A stretch of DNA of 64,000 nt from Radicibacter daui (GTDB taxonomy: Bacteria > Pseudomonadota > Alphaproteobacteria > Radicibacterales > Radicibacteraceae). This document shows, one piece after another, positions 41,891-51,862 of the stretch; the stretch's first letter is position 1; each line of letters starts with the position of its first letter. Below the pieces are notes generated by a model. That model did not search any database, had not been told where the DNA came from, and worked only from the letters and a program-made list of their open reading frames with translations. The DNA is taken from NCBI GenBank assembly GCA_030657355.1, contig CP131057.1, forward strand, positions 737,790 through 801,789. Reading direction: 5' to 3'. A program made the translations under genes and the position numbers.

Positions 41891-42628
41891 TTATTCATTT
41901 TCCGGCGGAGCAACCGGCAGGTCGCCTCTTCCGGCGGTATCAAGCGCCTTGCGGATAAACCCGTCCCGTTTCAGCGCCTCGATAAAGGCGGAGAGTGCCG
42001 GGATCGCCGCCTGATGGCGGACGGGAACCGCCATCGCCTGCCGCACCTGGGTAAAGGCGCCGGGCAGGATGCGATATCCAGCCTTGCCGGCGCAGGCCTG
42101 CTCCAGCGACTGGCGCACCCCGCCGACAGCATCCGCCTCCCCGGCAAAAAAGCGCTCGAAGGAGGCTGGCGGCGATGCCGCCCGGATCAGTTCGACATGG
42201 CGCGCCACCTTGGAAAGATGCAGGTCGTAGGCCGAGCCTTCGGCCACCAGCAGCCGCATGCCCGGCTGGTCGATCTCTTCAATCGTCCGCAGGGCCGACC
42301 CGTCCCGCACGGCGGCTGTCGTCTCGATCAGCACATAGGGCGGGGTATAGGAAACGACAGAGGTCCGGCCCGGATCGATTGCCAGAAAGGCAATGTCCCA
42401 GACATCGTCCGATGCAGAGCCTGTTACCTGACCGGCACCGCTATAGGGCACGAACTCAAGTTCGGCTCCCAGCCGGGCCGCCAGTTCCTGCGCAATAGCC
42501 ACTGTGACGCCGGAAAGAGCGCCGGTTGCAGGATCGCGCACAGCCAGGGCGGCATTGCCGAGGTTGATGGCAGCCCGAAGCCGCCCGCCGGAGACCAGTC
42601 CCTCCGCGCCTTCAAGTGTCTGCATCAT
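41891..42628 (-). CDS. SBP family 3-type binding protein without a signal peptide
   Basis: A 245-residue protein with the amino-acid-binding (SBP_bac_3) fold: GRLRAAINLGNAALAVRDPATGALSGVTVAIAQELAARLGAELEFVPY is the classic first lobe, and YTPPYVLIETTAAVRDGSAL the strand before the hinge. Unlike normal members it has no signal peptide: its ATG (42628), with AAGGGGAG upstream, starts almost directly at the mature domain. It could act in the cytoplasm as a sensor or cyclohexadienyl-dehydratase-like enzyme, or be a pseudo-transport protein. No permease is adjacent. Confidence 0.75.
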   Translation of the reverse strand: MMQTLEGAEGLVSGGRLRAAINLGNAALAVRDPATGALSGVTVAIAQELAARLGAELEFVPYSGAGQVTGSASDDVWDIAFLAIDPGRTSVVSYTPPYVLIETTAAVRDGSALRTIEEIDQPGMRLLVAEGSAYDLHLSKVARHVELIRAASPPASFERFFAGEADAVGGVRQSLEQACAGKAGYRILPGAFTQVRQAMAVPVRHQAAIPALSAFIEALKRDGFIRKALDTAGRGDLPVAPPENE

Positions 42629-42792
42629 TCACTCCCCTTGGCCGGCATCGGCATTGTAACTACCTCTTTTCATTAGCTCTTCGCCGGCCCGATGCGAAGC
42701 GGGATTTCCGGGAGAGGACACTTCTATAACCCGGGTAAAAACCATTCCGAGCGTTTTTACCCGGGCATATAATACACACGGCTATGGGTGGG

Positions 42793-43836
42793 TCAGGCCG
42801 CAATCTCGACCACCAGCTTGCCGGCTGCCGAACGATCGGTGATCGCCTCATGGGCTGCCCCGGCGGTCTCCAGAGAGAAACGGCGCGGGTCCAGCCGGGA
42901 GACAAGACCGCCGGCCTCGATGATCGTGGTGGCCGCGGCAAGGATCTCGCCATGATGGGCCCGGCCCTCTCCCGTCAGCAGCGGATGCAGGGTGAAGACG
43001 CCGGAATAGCTGGCGGCCTTGAAGGAGAGCGGCGCCAGCGCATGGGTGCCCCAGCCAAGGCAGCTCACCACATGGCCAAAGCGCTTCACCGCCTTGAAGG
43101 AAGCATCGAGAATGGCCCCGCCGCCGGTATCGTAGACAGCATCAAAGCCCTTGCCCGCCGTATGCCGGGCCACAGTGTCCTCAACCGCCTCGCTGGCATA
43201 GTCGATGGGGGTTGCGCCCAGCGAACGCAGATAATCGGCCTTGCCTGCCCCGTCCGTTGCATAGACATCGAGGCCATAATGGCGGGCAATCTGTACCGCG
43301 ATATGGCCGACACCCCCGGCTCCGCCCTGCACCAGCAGTTTCTGTCCTGCCCAGTGCGGCTGGTCGATGCCGATACGATCCACCAGCCCCTCCCACGCCG
43401 TGATAATCACCAGCGGCAGGGCCGCCGCTTCACGCATGGAAAGATTGGCCGGCTTGCGGGCGATAAGCGCCGCATCGACAGCGGCATATTCGGCCAGCGA
43501 GCCCTGGATACCGCCGACACCGCCGGTCATGCCATAAACCTCATCACCAACCTTGAAGGCGCCGACGCCGGCGCCGACAGCGGCAACCGTACCGGCAAGG
43601 TCGATGCCCAGTACGGCCGGCGCCGGTTGCCGGGCATGGGCGGCCTGCCCGGCATGGATCTTCACGTCGAGCGGGTTCACGCCGCTGGCGGCGATCCGCA
43701 CCAGGATCTGACCGGGCCCGGCCACCGGCCGCGCAATATCGGCAAGACGCATCGGGGCGCCGTAGGCCTCCAGCACAAGGGCCTTCATGGTGGCCTGACC
43801 GGCCTTGATCGGGGTGCTGATGTTGTTCTGGCTCAT
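42793..43836 (-). CDS. Zinc-independent quinone oxidoreductase (MDR family)
   Basis: A 347-residue MDR protein: MKALVLEAYGAPMRL begins the GroES domain (after a short leader), then SGVNPLDVKIHAG, LGIDLAGTVAAVG and the nucleotide motif VQGGAGGVGHIAVQIA near residue 155. No structural zinc cysteines are present. It probably reduces quinones or enones with NADPH. ATG 43836 has GAGGAC 7 bases upstream. It is divergent from the LysR gene at 43968; a long palindrome lies between them. Confidence 0.88.
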   Translation of the reverse strand: MSQNNISTPIKAGQATMKALVLEAYGAPMRLADIARPVAGPGQILVRIAASGVNPLDVKIHAGQAAHARQPAPAVLGIDLAGTVAAVGAGVGAFKVGDEVYGMTGGVGGIQGSLAEYAAVDAALIARKPANLSMREAAALPLVIITAWEGLVDRIGIDQPHWAGQKLLVQGGAGGVGHIAVQIARHYGLDVYATDGAGKADYLRSLGATPIDYASEAVEDTVARHTAGKGFDAVYDTGGGAILDASFKAVKRFGHVVSCLGWGTHALAPLSFKAASYSGVFTLHPLLTGEGRAHHGEILAAATTIIEAGGLVSRLDPRRFSLETAGAAHEAITDRSAAGKLVVEIAA

Positions 43837-43913
43837 CTGTCTGTCCTCATCGAAAAGAGGGGTGATTGGATGAGCCAAAAGTGCGCCGCCTCATTTCGCA
43901 TGGAAATCAACAC

Positions 43914-43936
43914 TTCTGTACGATATCCATACAGAA
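43914..43936. promoter_or_regulatory. LysR-type operator TTCTGTA-N9-TACAGAA
   Basis: Perfect 7-bp arms separated by 9 bases, with a T-N-A layout typical of LysR binding sites, between the divergent oxidoreductase (start 43836) and LysR (start 43968) genes. Confidence 0.75.
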
Positions 43937-43967
43937 CTGAATGACCCTTGGGGCGGGTGGCGACGGC

Positions 43968-44819
43968 ATGGAATGGAGTGACCTGCGCCTTTTTCTGGCA
44001 ATCGCCCGGGAAGGCACGCTCGGGGCCGCCGCCCGCAAGCTTGGCCTGACCCAGCCCACCATGGGACGGCGCCTGCGCGCGCTGGAAGCCGCCCTTGGCC
44101 AGAGCCTATTCCAGCGCACCGGCGATGGATTTGTGCTGACGGATGAAGGCCAGACCGTGCTTGCCCATGCCGAACGCATGGAAGAAGAGGCGCTGGCCCT
44201 GGCGCGGGAGCTCTCCGGGCAAGGCCGGCAGATGGAAGGGCTGCTCCGGCTTTCCGCCTCCGACTGGTTCAGCCTGCATGTGCTGACACCGGTACTGGCG
44301 GAGTTTGCCCGGCTCTATCCGCGCGTCACCGTCGAGCTACTCACCGATACACGCCGGGTCAGCCTTGGTCGACGGGAGGCGGATCTCGCCTTCCGCATCA
44401 CCCCGTTCGAGGAGCCGGACGTCATCTCCCGCAAACTCCTCCATATCGACTATGCGCTCTATGGCCCGCCGGAGATGGCCCCGCCCGTTGCCGGCGATGG
44501 CACCGGCACACGCCTCGTCACCATGGACACGGCCTTTGGCGGCATGCCGGATGTTGCCTGGCTAAGGCGTCTGCTGCCGAAAGCAGAGACCGTCTTTGCC
44601 AGCAACAACCGCGACATACAGGCACAGATGGCGGCCCGCGGTGTCGGTTTTGCCGTGTTGCCGCGCCCGCTGGGGGAGGCAATGCCGGGCCTGAGACCTG
44701 TCGATCTCGGGGAAGCGCCGCCCGGCCGGGATACCTGGATCGGCTATCATCGTGACCTGAAGCGCCTCGGCCGCCTGCGCGCGCTGCTGGACCTGCTGAT
44801 TGAAAGGCTGGCGCGCTGA
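43968..44819 (+). CDS. LysR-family regulator of the divergent oxidoreductase
   Basis: A 283-residue LysR protein. The winged helix is MEWSDLRLFLAIAREGTLGAAARKLGLTQPTMGRRLRALEAAL; the effector part begins LLRLSASDWFSLHVLTPVL. It belongs to the group that starts with EW-DLR and uses TMGRRLRALE. ATG 43968 follows GGGTGG; ATG 43941 is possible. It is convergent with the TetR gene at 44826 (6-bp gap). Confidence 0.9.
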   Translation: MEWSDLRLFLAIAREGTLGAAARKLGLTQPTMGRRLRALEAALGQSLFQRTGDGFVLTDEGQTVLAHAERMEEEALALARELSGQGRQMEGLLRLSASDWFSLHVLTPVLAEFARLYPRVTVELLTDTRRVSLGRREADLAFRITPFEEPDVISRKLLHIDYALYGPPEMAPPVAGDGTGTRLVTMDTAFGGMPDVAWLRRLLPKAETVFASNNRDIQAQMAARGVGFAVLPRPLGEAMPGLRPVDLGEAPPGRDTWIGYHRDLKRLGRLRALLDLLIERLAR

Positions 44820-44825
44820 GAGGGG

Positions 44826-45455
44826 CTAGCGCGGCAAGGCACCGCGCAGGAACAGGCGGACGGCCGCCCTGGTGTGCTCTTCACGCTGGGCGCGCGTTAT
44901 CAGGCCGCCAACACGCTTGCGCCGGCCGCCAAACACCATGTCGAGCAGGATTTCCGCCGACTTGGGGATGTCTTCCACAAACAGGCGCCCCCGCTCCTGC
45001 TGGTCTGTCAGCCATTCGCGCAGTTGCCGGCGTGAGCGCTCCGGCCCGTTCTTGATGAAAACGGCAGCCAGATCCGGGTGATTGCGGGCTTCATCGACGA
45101 TCAATTGCATGAAGACATGCCGCGCCTGCTCCGCCTCGTCGGAAAGGCTGTTCTGGAACATGGCGATCATCTCTTCCTCAATCGGAAGATCCGGATCCAC
45201 TCCGAAAGGCTCGATGGTGCGTAGCCTGTTGTGCTCCACCATCTCTCCAAAGAGCGCCTCCTTGCTCTCGAAGATGCGATAAAATGTCTTCTTGGAGATG
45301 CCCGCGGCCGCGGCGACCTTGTCGATCGTCGTTCCGCGATATCCGTGTGTGAGGAAGATCAAGCGCGTGTGCTGCATGAGGCTGGTCTTGAGCGCCGCAT
45401 CGTCGTGCTGCTTGGGCCGGCCGCGTGGGCGCGGCGCCGCTTCTTCGACGGTCAT
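44826..45455 (-). CDS. TetR-family regulator of the RND efflux operon
   Basis: A 209-residue TetR protein: RGRPKQHDDAALKTSLMQHTRLIFLTHGYRGTTIDKVAAAAGISKKTFYRIFESKEALF is the HTH domain, followed by a helical ligand domain. I prefer ATG 45455 because AAAGGGGAG lies 9 bases upstream; for ATG 45464 the site would be adjacent. It is divergent from the RND adaptor at 45690, the classical arrangement for a repressor of its own pump. Confidence 0.9.
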   Translation of the reverse strand: MTVEEAAPRPRGRPKQHDDAALKTSLMQHTRLIFLTHGYRGTTIDKVAAAAGISKKTFYRIFESKEALFGEMVEHNRLRTIEPFGVDPDLPIEEEMIAMFQNSLSDEAEQARHVFMQLIVDEARNHPDLAAVFIKNGPERSRRQLREWLTDQQERGRLFVEDIPKSAEILLDMVFGGRRKRVGGLITRAQREEHTRAAVRLFLRGALPR

Positions 45456-45545
45456 GGGCAACATCTCCCCTTTAAATCTGGCGCCTTGTCATTTGTGGGC
45501 TCCAGCGCCGCGGCGGAGTGACTTCTTTCACATCCAAACCGCTTG

Positions 45546-45583
45546 ACTCTAGGAACCACGTAAAAATAAGTAAACCGTAGAGT
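45546..45583. promoter_or_regulatory. Possible TetR operator region
   Basis: ACTCTA (45546-45551) and TAGAGT (45578-45583) are inverted copies flanking an AT-rich 26-base core in the divergent promoter between TetR and the adaptor gene. The spacing is wide for one dimer, so this could hold two overlapping sites or only a promoter. Confidence 0.35.
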
Positions 45584-45689
45584 TTCCAAATTAACCGGCG
45601 TGCATCACGTCGAGCGATTCACAACCAGTTAATCCGACCCCGCCCCCGGTAACGACTGCCCAGTCCTCCCTGCTGCCGCCGAGGTTTTT

Positions 45690-46937
45690 GTGACGATCTT
45701 CTCTGCCTGGAACGCGACCAACCCTTCGCCCAAACGCCGCACGCTGGCCGCAGCCTCCGGGTTGATTGCCCTCAGCCTTGCTCTGGCCGGCTGCCAGGGT
45801 GAGAAAAAAGCTGCAGCTCCCGCAGCAGCACCGGCCCCTGAAGTCGCCATAGTTACCCTGCACCCCCAGCAGGTCCCCGTCACCACCGAACTCCCGGGCC
45901 GCACCAGCGCCTATCTGACGGCAGAGGTTCGTCCGCAAGTTGACGGGGTAATCCAGTCCCGCCTGTTCCAGGAAGGCAGCGAGGTCCAGAAGGGGGAGGT
46001 GCTTTACCAGATCGATCCGGCCCCTTACCAGGCGACATATGACAGCGCCGTGGCCGCTCTGGCGAAAGTCCAGGCCGCCCTGCCCAGCGCCAAGGCGAAG
46101 GCTGATCGTTATCAGAAGCTCTCCGCCGTCAAGGGCGTAAGCGACCAGGATCTCGAAGATGCCAAGTCCAGCTACGCCCAGGCAGAGGCGGATATAGCCG
46201 TCGCCAGGGCCACCCTGCAGACCGCGAGGATCAACCTTGACTACACCAAGGTTACTGCCCCCATCAGCGGTCTGATTGGCCAGTCGGCCTTGACGCCAGG
46301 CGCCCTGGTGACTTCCGGGCAGACCACGGCTCTTACCACCATCCACCAGATCGACCCGATCCATGTCGATCTTGAGCAATCCTCCACCAATCTGCTTCGC
46401 CTCAAGCGCGAGCTGGCGCAAGGCGCACTCAAGGGCGGCGGGACCAGCGTCCCCGTCAAGCTTATCCTGGAAGATGGCAGTGACTATCCGCAGGAGGGCA
46501 AACTCGAATTTGCAGATGTGACGGTGGACGAAAGCACCGGCACCTTTACCTTGCGCGCCCTGTTCCCCAACCCCGACCGGGTATTGCTGCCCGGTATGTA
46601 TGTGCGCGCCATCCTTGAAGAGGGCGTGGCTGACAATGCCTTCCTCATCCCGGCCCGTGCGGTCAGCCGTAATGCGCGCGGCGAGGCGACGGCCCAGTTC
46701 GTCACAGCGGACGGCAAGGTGGAAACCAGGACCTTCACGACGGCCCGGACAATCGGCAATGACTGGCTGGTCGACAGCGGTGTGGCCGACGGTGACAAGG
46801 TGATCATCGAAGGCTCGCTCAAGGTTCGCTCAGGCCAGGCCGTTCGCACGGTCGAGGCAACGATTGACCCCAAGACAGGGGAGGTGAAGACGTCGAAGGC
46901 CGCCGGTGGTGCCGGCGAGGCCCCGAAACAGCAGTAA
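45690..46937 (+). CDS. RND efflux periplasmic adaptor (lipoprotein, MFP family)
   Basis: A 415-residue adaptor: lipobox LALAGC near residue 35, then VRPQVDGVIQSRLFQEGSEVQKGEVLYQIDP (biotinyl-lipoyl half), a coiled-coil hairpin (ALAKVQAALPSAKAKADRYQKL), ITVTAPISGLIGQS-type second half and beta-barrel/MP domains. It links the RND pump to the outer membrane channel. GTG 45690 is preceded by GAGG at 5-6 bases. The pump gene follows after 130 bp. Confidence 0.93.
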   Translation: MTIFSAWNATNPSPKRRTLAAASGLIALSLALAGCQGEKKAAAPAAAPAPEVAIVTLHPQQVPVTTELPGRTSAYLTAEVRPQVDGVIQSRLFQEGSEVQKGEVLYQIDPAPYQATYDSAVAALAKVQAALPSAKAKADRYQKLSAVKGVSDQDLEDAKSSYAQAEADIAVARATLQTARINLDYTKVTAPISGLIGQSALTPGALVTSGQTTALTTIHQIDPIHVDLEQSSTNLLRLKRELAQGALKGGGTSVPVKLILEDGSDYPQEGKLEFADVTVDESTGTFTLRALFPNPDRVLLPGMYVRAILEEGVADNAFLIPARAVSRNARGEATAQFVTADGKVETRTFTTARTIGNDWLVDSGVADGDKVIIEGSLKVRSGQAVRTVEATIDPKTGEVKTSKAAGGAGEAPKQQ

Positions 46938-47067
46938 GGGCAGGACCGCCGCACATAGCCCTCTGGCTGGCAGTACAGCCCAGCGACCAAGCCTCGCGCA
47001 CCATGCGCCTGACAGCCTCCGCCCTTGCGGCAGCCGTCAGACCGGACCTTGAAGGACAGAACCGCAG

Positions 47068-50000
47068 ATGGCCGCCTTTTTCATTAACCGCCCGATCTTC
47101 GCCTGGGTGATCGCGATCGTGATCATGCTGGGCGGTGCGCTGGCCATCAACACGCTGGCCATCTCGCAATACCCGCAGATCGCGCCAACCAACGTGCGTA
47201 TCACCGCCAAATATCCCGGCGCCAATGCAGAAACGCTGGAGAACTCAGTTACCAAGGTCATCGAACAGAATATGACCGGTATCGACAATCTCCAGTACAT
47301 GTCCTCCACCAGCCAGTCAGACGGTCGCGCGACCATCTCGCTTACCTTTACCGAAGCCGCAAACCCTGACGTCGCGCAGATGCAGGTGCAGAACAAGCTG
47401 GCCCTTGCGACCAGCAGCCTGCCCCAGACCGTTCAGGACCAGGGCATTACCGTTACCAAATCGTCCTCAGGCTTCCTGATGGTGGTGGCCTTCGTCTCGA
47501 AGGACGGTTCCATGAGCACGACCGACCTTGCTGACTACGTGCAAAGCTCGGTCAACGACACCATCCAGCGCGTGGCCGGCGTGGGCGAGACCCGCATCTT
47601 CGGCGGCGGTTATGCCATGCGTATCTGGCTCGACCCCAACAAGCTGGCCAAGTACCAGTTGATGCCAGGCGACATCTCCAGCGCAATCGATGCCCAGAAC
47701 ACCCAGGTCTCGGCAGGCGAACTGGGCGGACAGCCTTCTGTGCCCGGCCAGCAGCTCAATGCGACGATCACGGCCCAAAGCCGCCTGCAGACACCCGAGC
47801 AGTTCCGGTCGATCATCCTCAAGAGCAGCTCCGACGGCTCCATCGTCCGTTTGGGCGACGTCGCCCGCGTCGAGCTTGGCGCCAACGACTACAGCAGCCG
47901 TTCGGTCTTTAACGGCAAGCCGTCCGCCGGCCTTGCCATCAGTCTGGCCTCCGGCGCCAATGCCATCACCACGGCAGAAAATGTGCACGCCGCCATGGAG
48001 AAACTGGCGCCGACGCTGCCGGAAGGGGTCGAGGTCGCCTACCCCTATGACACGACGCCCTTCGTCAAACTTTCAATCCATGAGGTTGTGAAAACCCTCA
48101 TCGAGGCAATCGGACTTGTCTTCCTGGTGATGCTGCTCTTCCTGCAGAACTTCCGGGCGACGCTCATCCCCACCATCGCCGTGCCTGTCGTGCTGCTGGG
48201 AACCTTCGGCATCCTGGCGCTCGCCGGTTATTCCATCAACACACTCACCATGTTCGGCATGGTGCTGGCCATCGGCCTGCTCGTCGACGACGCCATCGTC
48301 GTGGTCGAAAACGTCGAACGCGTGATGCATGAGGAAGGGTTGCCGCCGCGCGAAGCGACGCTCAAATCCATGAAGGAGATCACCGGCGCGCTCATCGGTA
48401 TCGCCACGGTGCTGTCGGCGGTGTTCGTGCCAATGGCTTTCTTCGGCGGCTCGGTCGGCATCATCTATCGCCAGTTCTCCATCACCATCGTCTCGGCGAT
48501 GGCGCTTTCCGTGCTGGTGGCCCTGATCCTGACGCCGGCGCTTTGCGCCACCATGCTGAAGCCCGTGCACAAGGGCGATGACAAACGCGGTTTCTTCGGC
48601 TGGTTCAACCGCGCCTTTGACAGCAGCGCCAACGCCTACCAGCGAAGCGTGGGCGGCATTATCAAGCGGCGCTTCCGCTTCCTTGCCGCTTTCGTCGCCG
48701 TTGCGGTGGCTATGGGGTGGCTGTTCGTCAAGCTGCCCTCCTCCTTCCTGCCGCAGGAAGACCAGGGCGTGCTGCTGACCTCCATCTCCCTGCCCGTCGG
48801 CGCCACCCAGGACCGCACCATGCGCGTCATGGAGCAGGTGCGCGAATATTACATGAGCAAGGAATCCAAGGCGGTGGACGCCGTCTTTGGCGTCGCCGGC
48901 TTCGGTTTCGGTGGTGCCGGGCAAAACGTCGCCACCATGTTCGTCAAGCTGAAGCCGTTCGAGGAACGCGAAGACCCGTCCCTGCGCGCCCAGGCCATTG
49001 CCGCCAGAGCGCTCAAGGGACTGGGTAGCATCCGGGATGCCCGCGTCTTCGCCCTTGCCCCGCCGGCCATCCCCGGCATGGGCAATACCAGCGGTTTCGA
49101 CTTCTACCTGCAGGATGCCAATGGCGCCGGCCATGCCGCGCTGATGGCCACACGCGACCAGCTGGTGCGGCTTGCCGGCCAGAGCCCGCTGATCGCCAAC
49201 GCCCGCCCCAACGGACAGGACGATACGCCGCAATTCGCCATCGATATCGATCAGGAGAAGGCCAGTGCCCTGGACGTCGACCTGTCTGACATCAACACCA
49301 CCCTGTCTGCGGCCTGGGGCGGCAAATACGTAAACGACTTTATCGACCGCGGCCGCGTGAAGTCCGTCTACATCATGGCCGACGCGCCGTTCCGCATGAT
49401 GCCGGAAAATCTCGACAGCTGGTACGTGCGCAACAGCCTGGATGACATGGTGCCATTCTCGGCCTTTGCCACCAGTCGCTGGACGTACGGCTCTCCGCGG
49501 CTCGAGCGCTATAACGGAATGTCGGCCGTCGAAATCCAGGGCGATGCAGCCACCGGCTCCAGCTCCGGACAGGCCATGGAAGCCATCGACAAGCTGATGG
49601 ATCAGTTGCCGGCGGGATATGCGCATGAATGGACCGGCCTTTCCTTCCAGGAACGGCTCTCCGGCAATCAGGCCGCCGCGCTCTACGCCATCTCGGTGCT
49701 GGTGGTCTTCCTGTCGCTGGCGGCGCTTTATGAAAGCTGGTCGATCCCGTTTGCCGTCATGCTCTCCGTGCCGGTCGGTGTGTTCGGTGCCCTGCTGGCG
49801 GCGACGCTCTTCGGCCAGTCCAACGACGTCTATTTCAAGGTCGGCCTGCTGACGACCATCGGTCTCGCCGCCAAGAACGCCATCCTGATCGTGGAATTCG
49901 CCATCGAGCAGCAGGCACGCGGCAAAGGGCTGCTGGAAGCGACATTGCACGCCTCCCGCCAACGTCTTCGCCCCATCCTGATGACGTCGCTGGCCTTCAT

Positions 50001-50235
50001 TCTTGGCGTTGTGCCGCTGGCCGTCGCCTCCGGCGCCGGTTCGGGCAGCCAGAACTCCATTGGTATCGGCGTGATGGGCGGCATGCTGGCCGCCACCGTG
50101 CTCGGTATTTTCTTCGTCCCGCTGCTGTTCATTACCGTGCGATCGGTCTTCAAGGGCCGGCAGCGGCCCGGCAATGAATGGTCCCACACTGGCCCGGCAG
50201 GCGATCCGCTGGCTGAAGATGCCGGGAGCCATTGA
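47068..50235 (+). CDS. RND multidrug efflux transporter (HAE1 family)
   Basis: A 1055-residue pump with 12 membrane helices and two large periplasmic loops. It begins [21 protein letters not shown], has [22 protein letters not shown] before helix 2, and keeps the proton relay [18 protein letters not shown] with two adjacent Asp. [28 protein letters not shown] near the end is also typical of AcrB/MexB-type members. Start ATG has AAGGA 10 bases upstream. Its stop overlaps the outer membrane gene start by one base (TGATG). Confidence 0.96.
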   Translation: MAAFFINRPIFAWVIAIVIMLGGALAINTLAISQYPQIAPTNVRITAKYPGANAETLENSVTKVIEQNMTGIDNLQYMSSTSQSDGRATISLTFTEAANPDVAQMQVQNKLALATSSLPQTVQDQGITVTKSSSGFLMVVAFVSKDGSMSTTDLADYVQSSVNDTIQRVAGVGETRIFGGGYAMRIWLDPNKLAKYQLMPGDISSAIDAQNTQVSAGELGGQPSVPGQQLNATITAQSRLQTPEQFRSIILKSSSDGSIVRLGDVARVELGANDYSSRSVFNGKPSAGLAISLASGANAITTAENVHAAMEKLAPTLPEGVEVAYPYDTTPFVKLSIHEVVKTLIEAIGLVFLVMLLFLQNFRATLIPTIAVPVVLLGTFGILALAGYSINTLTMFGMVLAIGLLVDDAIVVVENVERVMHEEGLPPREATLKSMKEITGALIGIATVLSAVFVPMAFFGGSVGIIYRQFSITIVSAMALSVLVALILTPALCATMLKPVHKGDDKRGFFGWFNRAFDSSANAYQRSVGGIIKRRFRFLAAFVAVAVAMGWLFVKLPSSFLPQEDQGVLLTSISLPVGATQDRTMRVMEQVREYYMSKESKAVDAVFGVAGFGFGGAGQNVATMFVKLKPFEEREDPSLRAQAIAARALKGLGSIRDARVFALAPPAIPGMGNTSGFDFYLQDANGAGHAALMATRDQLVRLAGQSPLIANARPNGQDDTPQFAIDIDQEKASALDVDLSDINTTLSAAWGGKYVNDFIDRGRVKSVYIMADAPFRMMPENLDSWYVRNSLDDMVPFSAFATSRWTYGSPRLERYNGMSAVEIQGDAATGSSSGQAMEAIDKLMDQLPAGYAHEWTGLSFQERLSGNQAAALYAISVLVVFLSLAALYESWSIPFAVMLSVPVGVFGALLAATLFGQSNDVYFKVGLLTTIGLAAKNAILIVEFAIEQQARGKGLLEATLHASRQRLRPILMTSLAFILGVVPLAVASGAGSGSQNSIGIGVMGGMLAATVLGIFFVPLLFITVRSVFKGRQRPGNEWSHTGPAGDPLAEDAGSH

Positions 50236-51827
50236 TGTCCAGCCCCATCCTCAGGCCGACCCACACGGGAGCTTCCGACTTGCGCGACGTCCAGCCCGCC
50301 TATCGACGCCCCGCCAACTGGCACCACAAGGCCCCTTTGGGCACGCTCGCCGTGCTGCTGCTGGCGACAACGGCGCTCGCCGGCTGTGGTGCCGTCGGCC
50401 CGGACTTCAAACTTCCCGAATTTCTGGGCGGTGCCGGCTACAGCAAGGATCCGCTGCCCGTCACCACCTCGGCAGCCGATGTCCATGGCGGCGACGCGCA
50501 GAGCTTTGCCTATGGCAAGGACATTCCCGGCAACTGGTGGGAACTGTTCCATTCGCCCCAGCTTGACGCCCTGGTGCGCCAGGCGGTCGAAAACAATCCG
50601 GGACTGGCTTCGGCGCAAGCCACGCTGCGCTCGGCGCAGGAAACGCTGATCGCCGCACAAGGATCGCTCTATCCCAGCGTCGAGGCCAGCGGATCGGCCG
50701 AGCGCGCGCGTTCCACCAGTAGCTCAAGTCCCGGCCCCTATACGCTTTATGGTGCGTCGGTCAGCGTCTCCTACGCACCCGACATCTTTGGCGGTACCCG
50801 CCGGCAGATCGAGGCGAACCTGGCCGCCGTCGACCTGCAGCAGTATCAGGTCGAAGCGACGTACCTCACCCTCACGGCCAATGTCGTTGCCGCTGCCATT
50901 CAGGAAGCCTCCCTGCGCGAGCAGATCAAGGCAACCGAAGACATCATTTCCGCCGACGAAGAAGTGCTGGAGGTAACCCGCAACCGCGTCGCCCTCGGCG
51001 CTGCGGCCCAGTCTGATGTGTTGCAGCAGGAGGCAACCCTGGCGCAGACGCGCGCCACCCTGCCCTCCCTGCGCAAGCAGGCCGAACAGCAGCGTAACGC
51101 CCTTGCCGTCCTCGTTGGCCGTTTCCCCAACGGCTACACTGAGGATCCGTTCGAGCTGCGCGATCTGAAGCTGCCCTCCGAGCTACCGGTCAGCGTGCCC
51201 TCCGAGCTGGTACGTCAGCGCCCGGACATCCGTGCTGCCGAGGCGACCCTGCATCAGGCCAGCGCCAAGGTTGGCGTGGCTACAGCCAACATGTATCCCA
51301 GCTTCTCGCTGACAGCGGCTTTGCCCGCCTCGTCGGATGCCCTCGACACGCTGCTGCGGGCAAGCTCCGTCGCCTGGAGCCTCGCTGCCGGGGTAACGCA
51401 GCCGATCTTCCAGGGCGGCACGCTGCTGCACACCAAGCGTGCGGCAGAAGCTGACTATGAAGCAGCCTTGCAGGATTACCGCTCGACGGTGCTCACGGGC
51501 TTTCAGGATGTGGCAGACGTGCTGCGGGCATTGCAATCAGATGCGGACGCCTTGCGCGACCAGCTGGCTGCTGAGGATGCCGCCCGAGCCAGCCTTGATC
51601 TTGTCCGCACGCAGTATCAGGCCGGCGCCGTTGCCTATACCTCGGTGCTGACGGCCGAGCAGACCTTCCAGTCAGCCCGCATCAGCCGCACAGAAGCGCA
51701 GGCGACCCGTTACGCGGATACTGTCTCCCTGTTCCAGGCCCTCGGCGGCGGCTGGTGGAACCGGCAGGACATTGTGCAGAAAGACAATCCGGGCCCGGGC
51801 GAGCCGCTGAAGATTGAGGTGCAGTAA
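50235..51827 (+). CDS. Outer membrane efflux lipoprotein (NodT/OprM family)
   Basis: A 530-residue TolC-like channel. Lipobox is in LLATTALAGCGAVGPDF; after it come two OEP repeats, recognised by WWELFHSPQLDALVRQAVENNPGLASAQATLRSAQ and RQRPDIRAAEATLHQASAKVGVATANMYPSFSL. N-terminal extension before the lipobox is longer than usual (about 50 residues). ATG 50235 overlaps the RND stop, so the two are translationally coupled. A strong terminator follows immediately. Confidence 0.93.
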   Translation: MSSPILRPTHTGASDLRDVQPAYRRPANWHHKAPLGTLAVLLLATTALAGCGAVGPDFKLPEFLGGAGYSKDPLPVTTSAADVHGGDAQSFAYGKDIPGNWWELFHSPQLDALVRQAVENNPGLASAQATLRSAQETLIAAQGSLYPSVEASGSAERARSTSSSSPGPYTLYGASVSVSYAPDIFGGTRRQIEANLAAVDLQQYQVEATYLTLTANVVAAAIQEASLREQIKATEDIISADEEVLEVTRNRVALGAAAQSDVLQQEATLAQTRATLPSLRKQAEQQRNALAVLVGRFPNGYTEDPFELRDLKLPSELPVSVPSELVRQRPDIRAAEATLHQASAKVGVATANMYPSFSLTAALPASSDALDTLLRASSVAWSLAAGVTQPIFQGGTLLHTKRAAEADYEAALQDYRSTVLTGFQDVADVLRALQSDADALRDQLAAEDAARASLDLVRTQYQAGAVAYTSVLTAEQTFQSARISRTEAQATRYADTVSLFQALGGGWWNRQDIVQKDNPGPGEPLKIEVQ

Positions 51828-51829
51828 AT

Positions 51830-51862
51830 AAGAAGGCCGGCGTTAGCCGGCCTTCTTATTTT
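51830..51862. terminator. Intrinsic terminator after the RND operon
   Basis: AAGAAGGCCGGC pairs with GCCGGCCTTCTT across GTTA, followed by ATTTTT. The symmetric A/T flanks suggest that it also serves the convergent gene at 51862. Confidence 0.9.

Noticed and set aside
48073..50232. 719-codon frame on the minus strand
   Set aside because: Antisense to the RND pump; composition is dominated by His, Gly, Gln and Arg, typical of a shadow of a conserved membrane protein gene.
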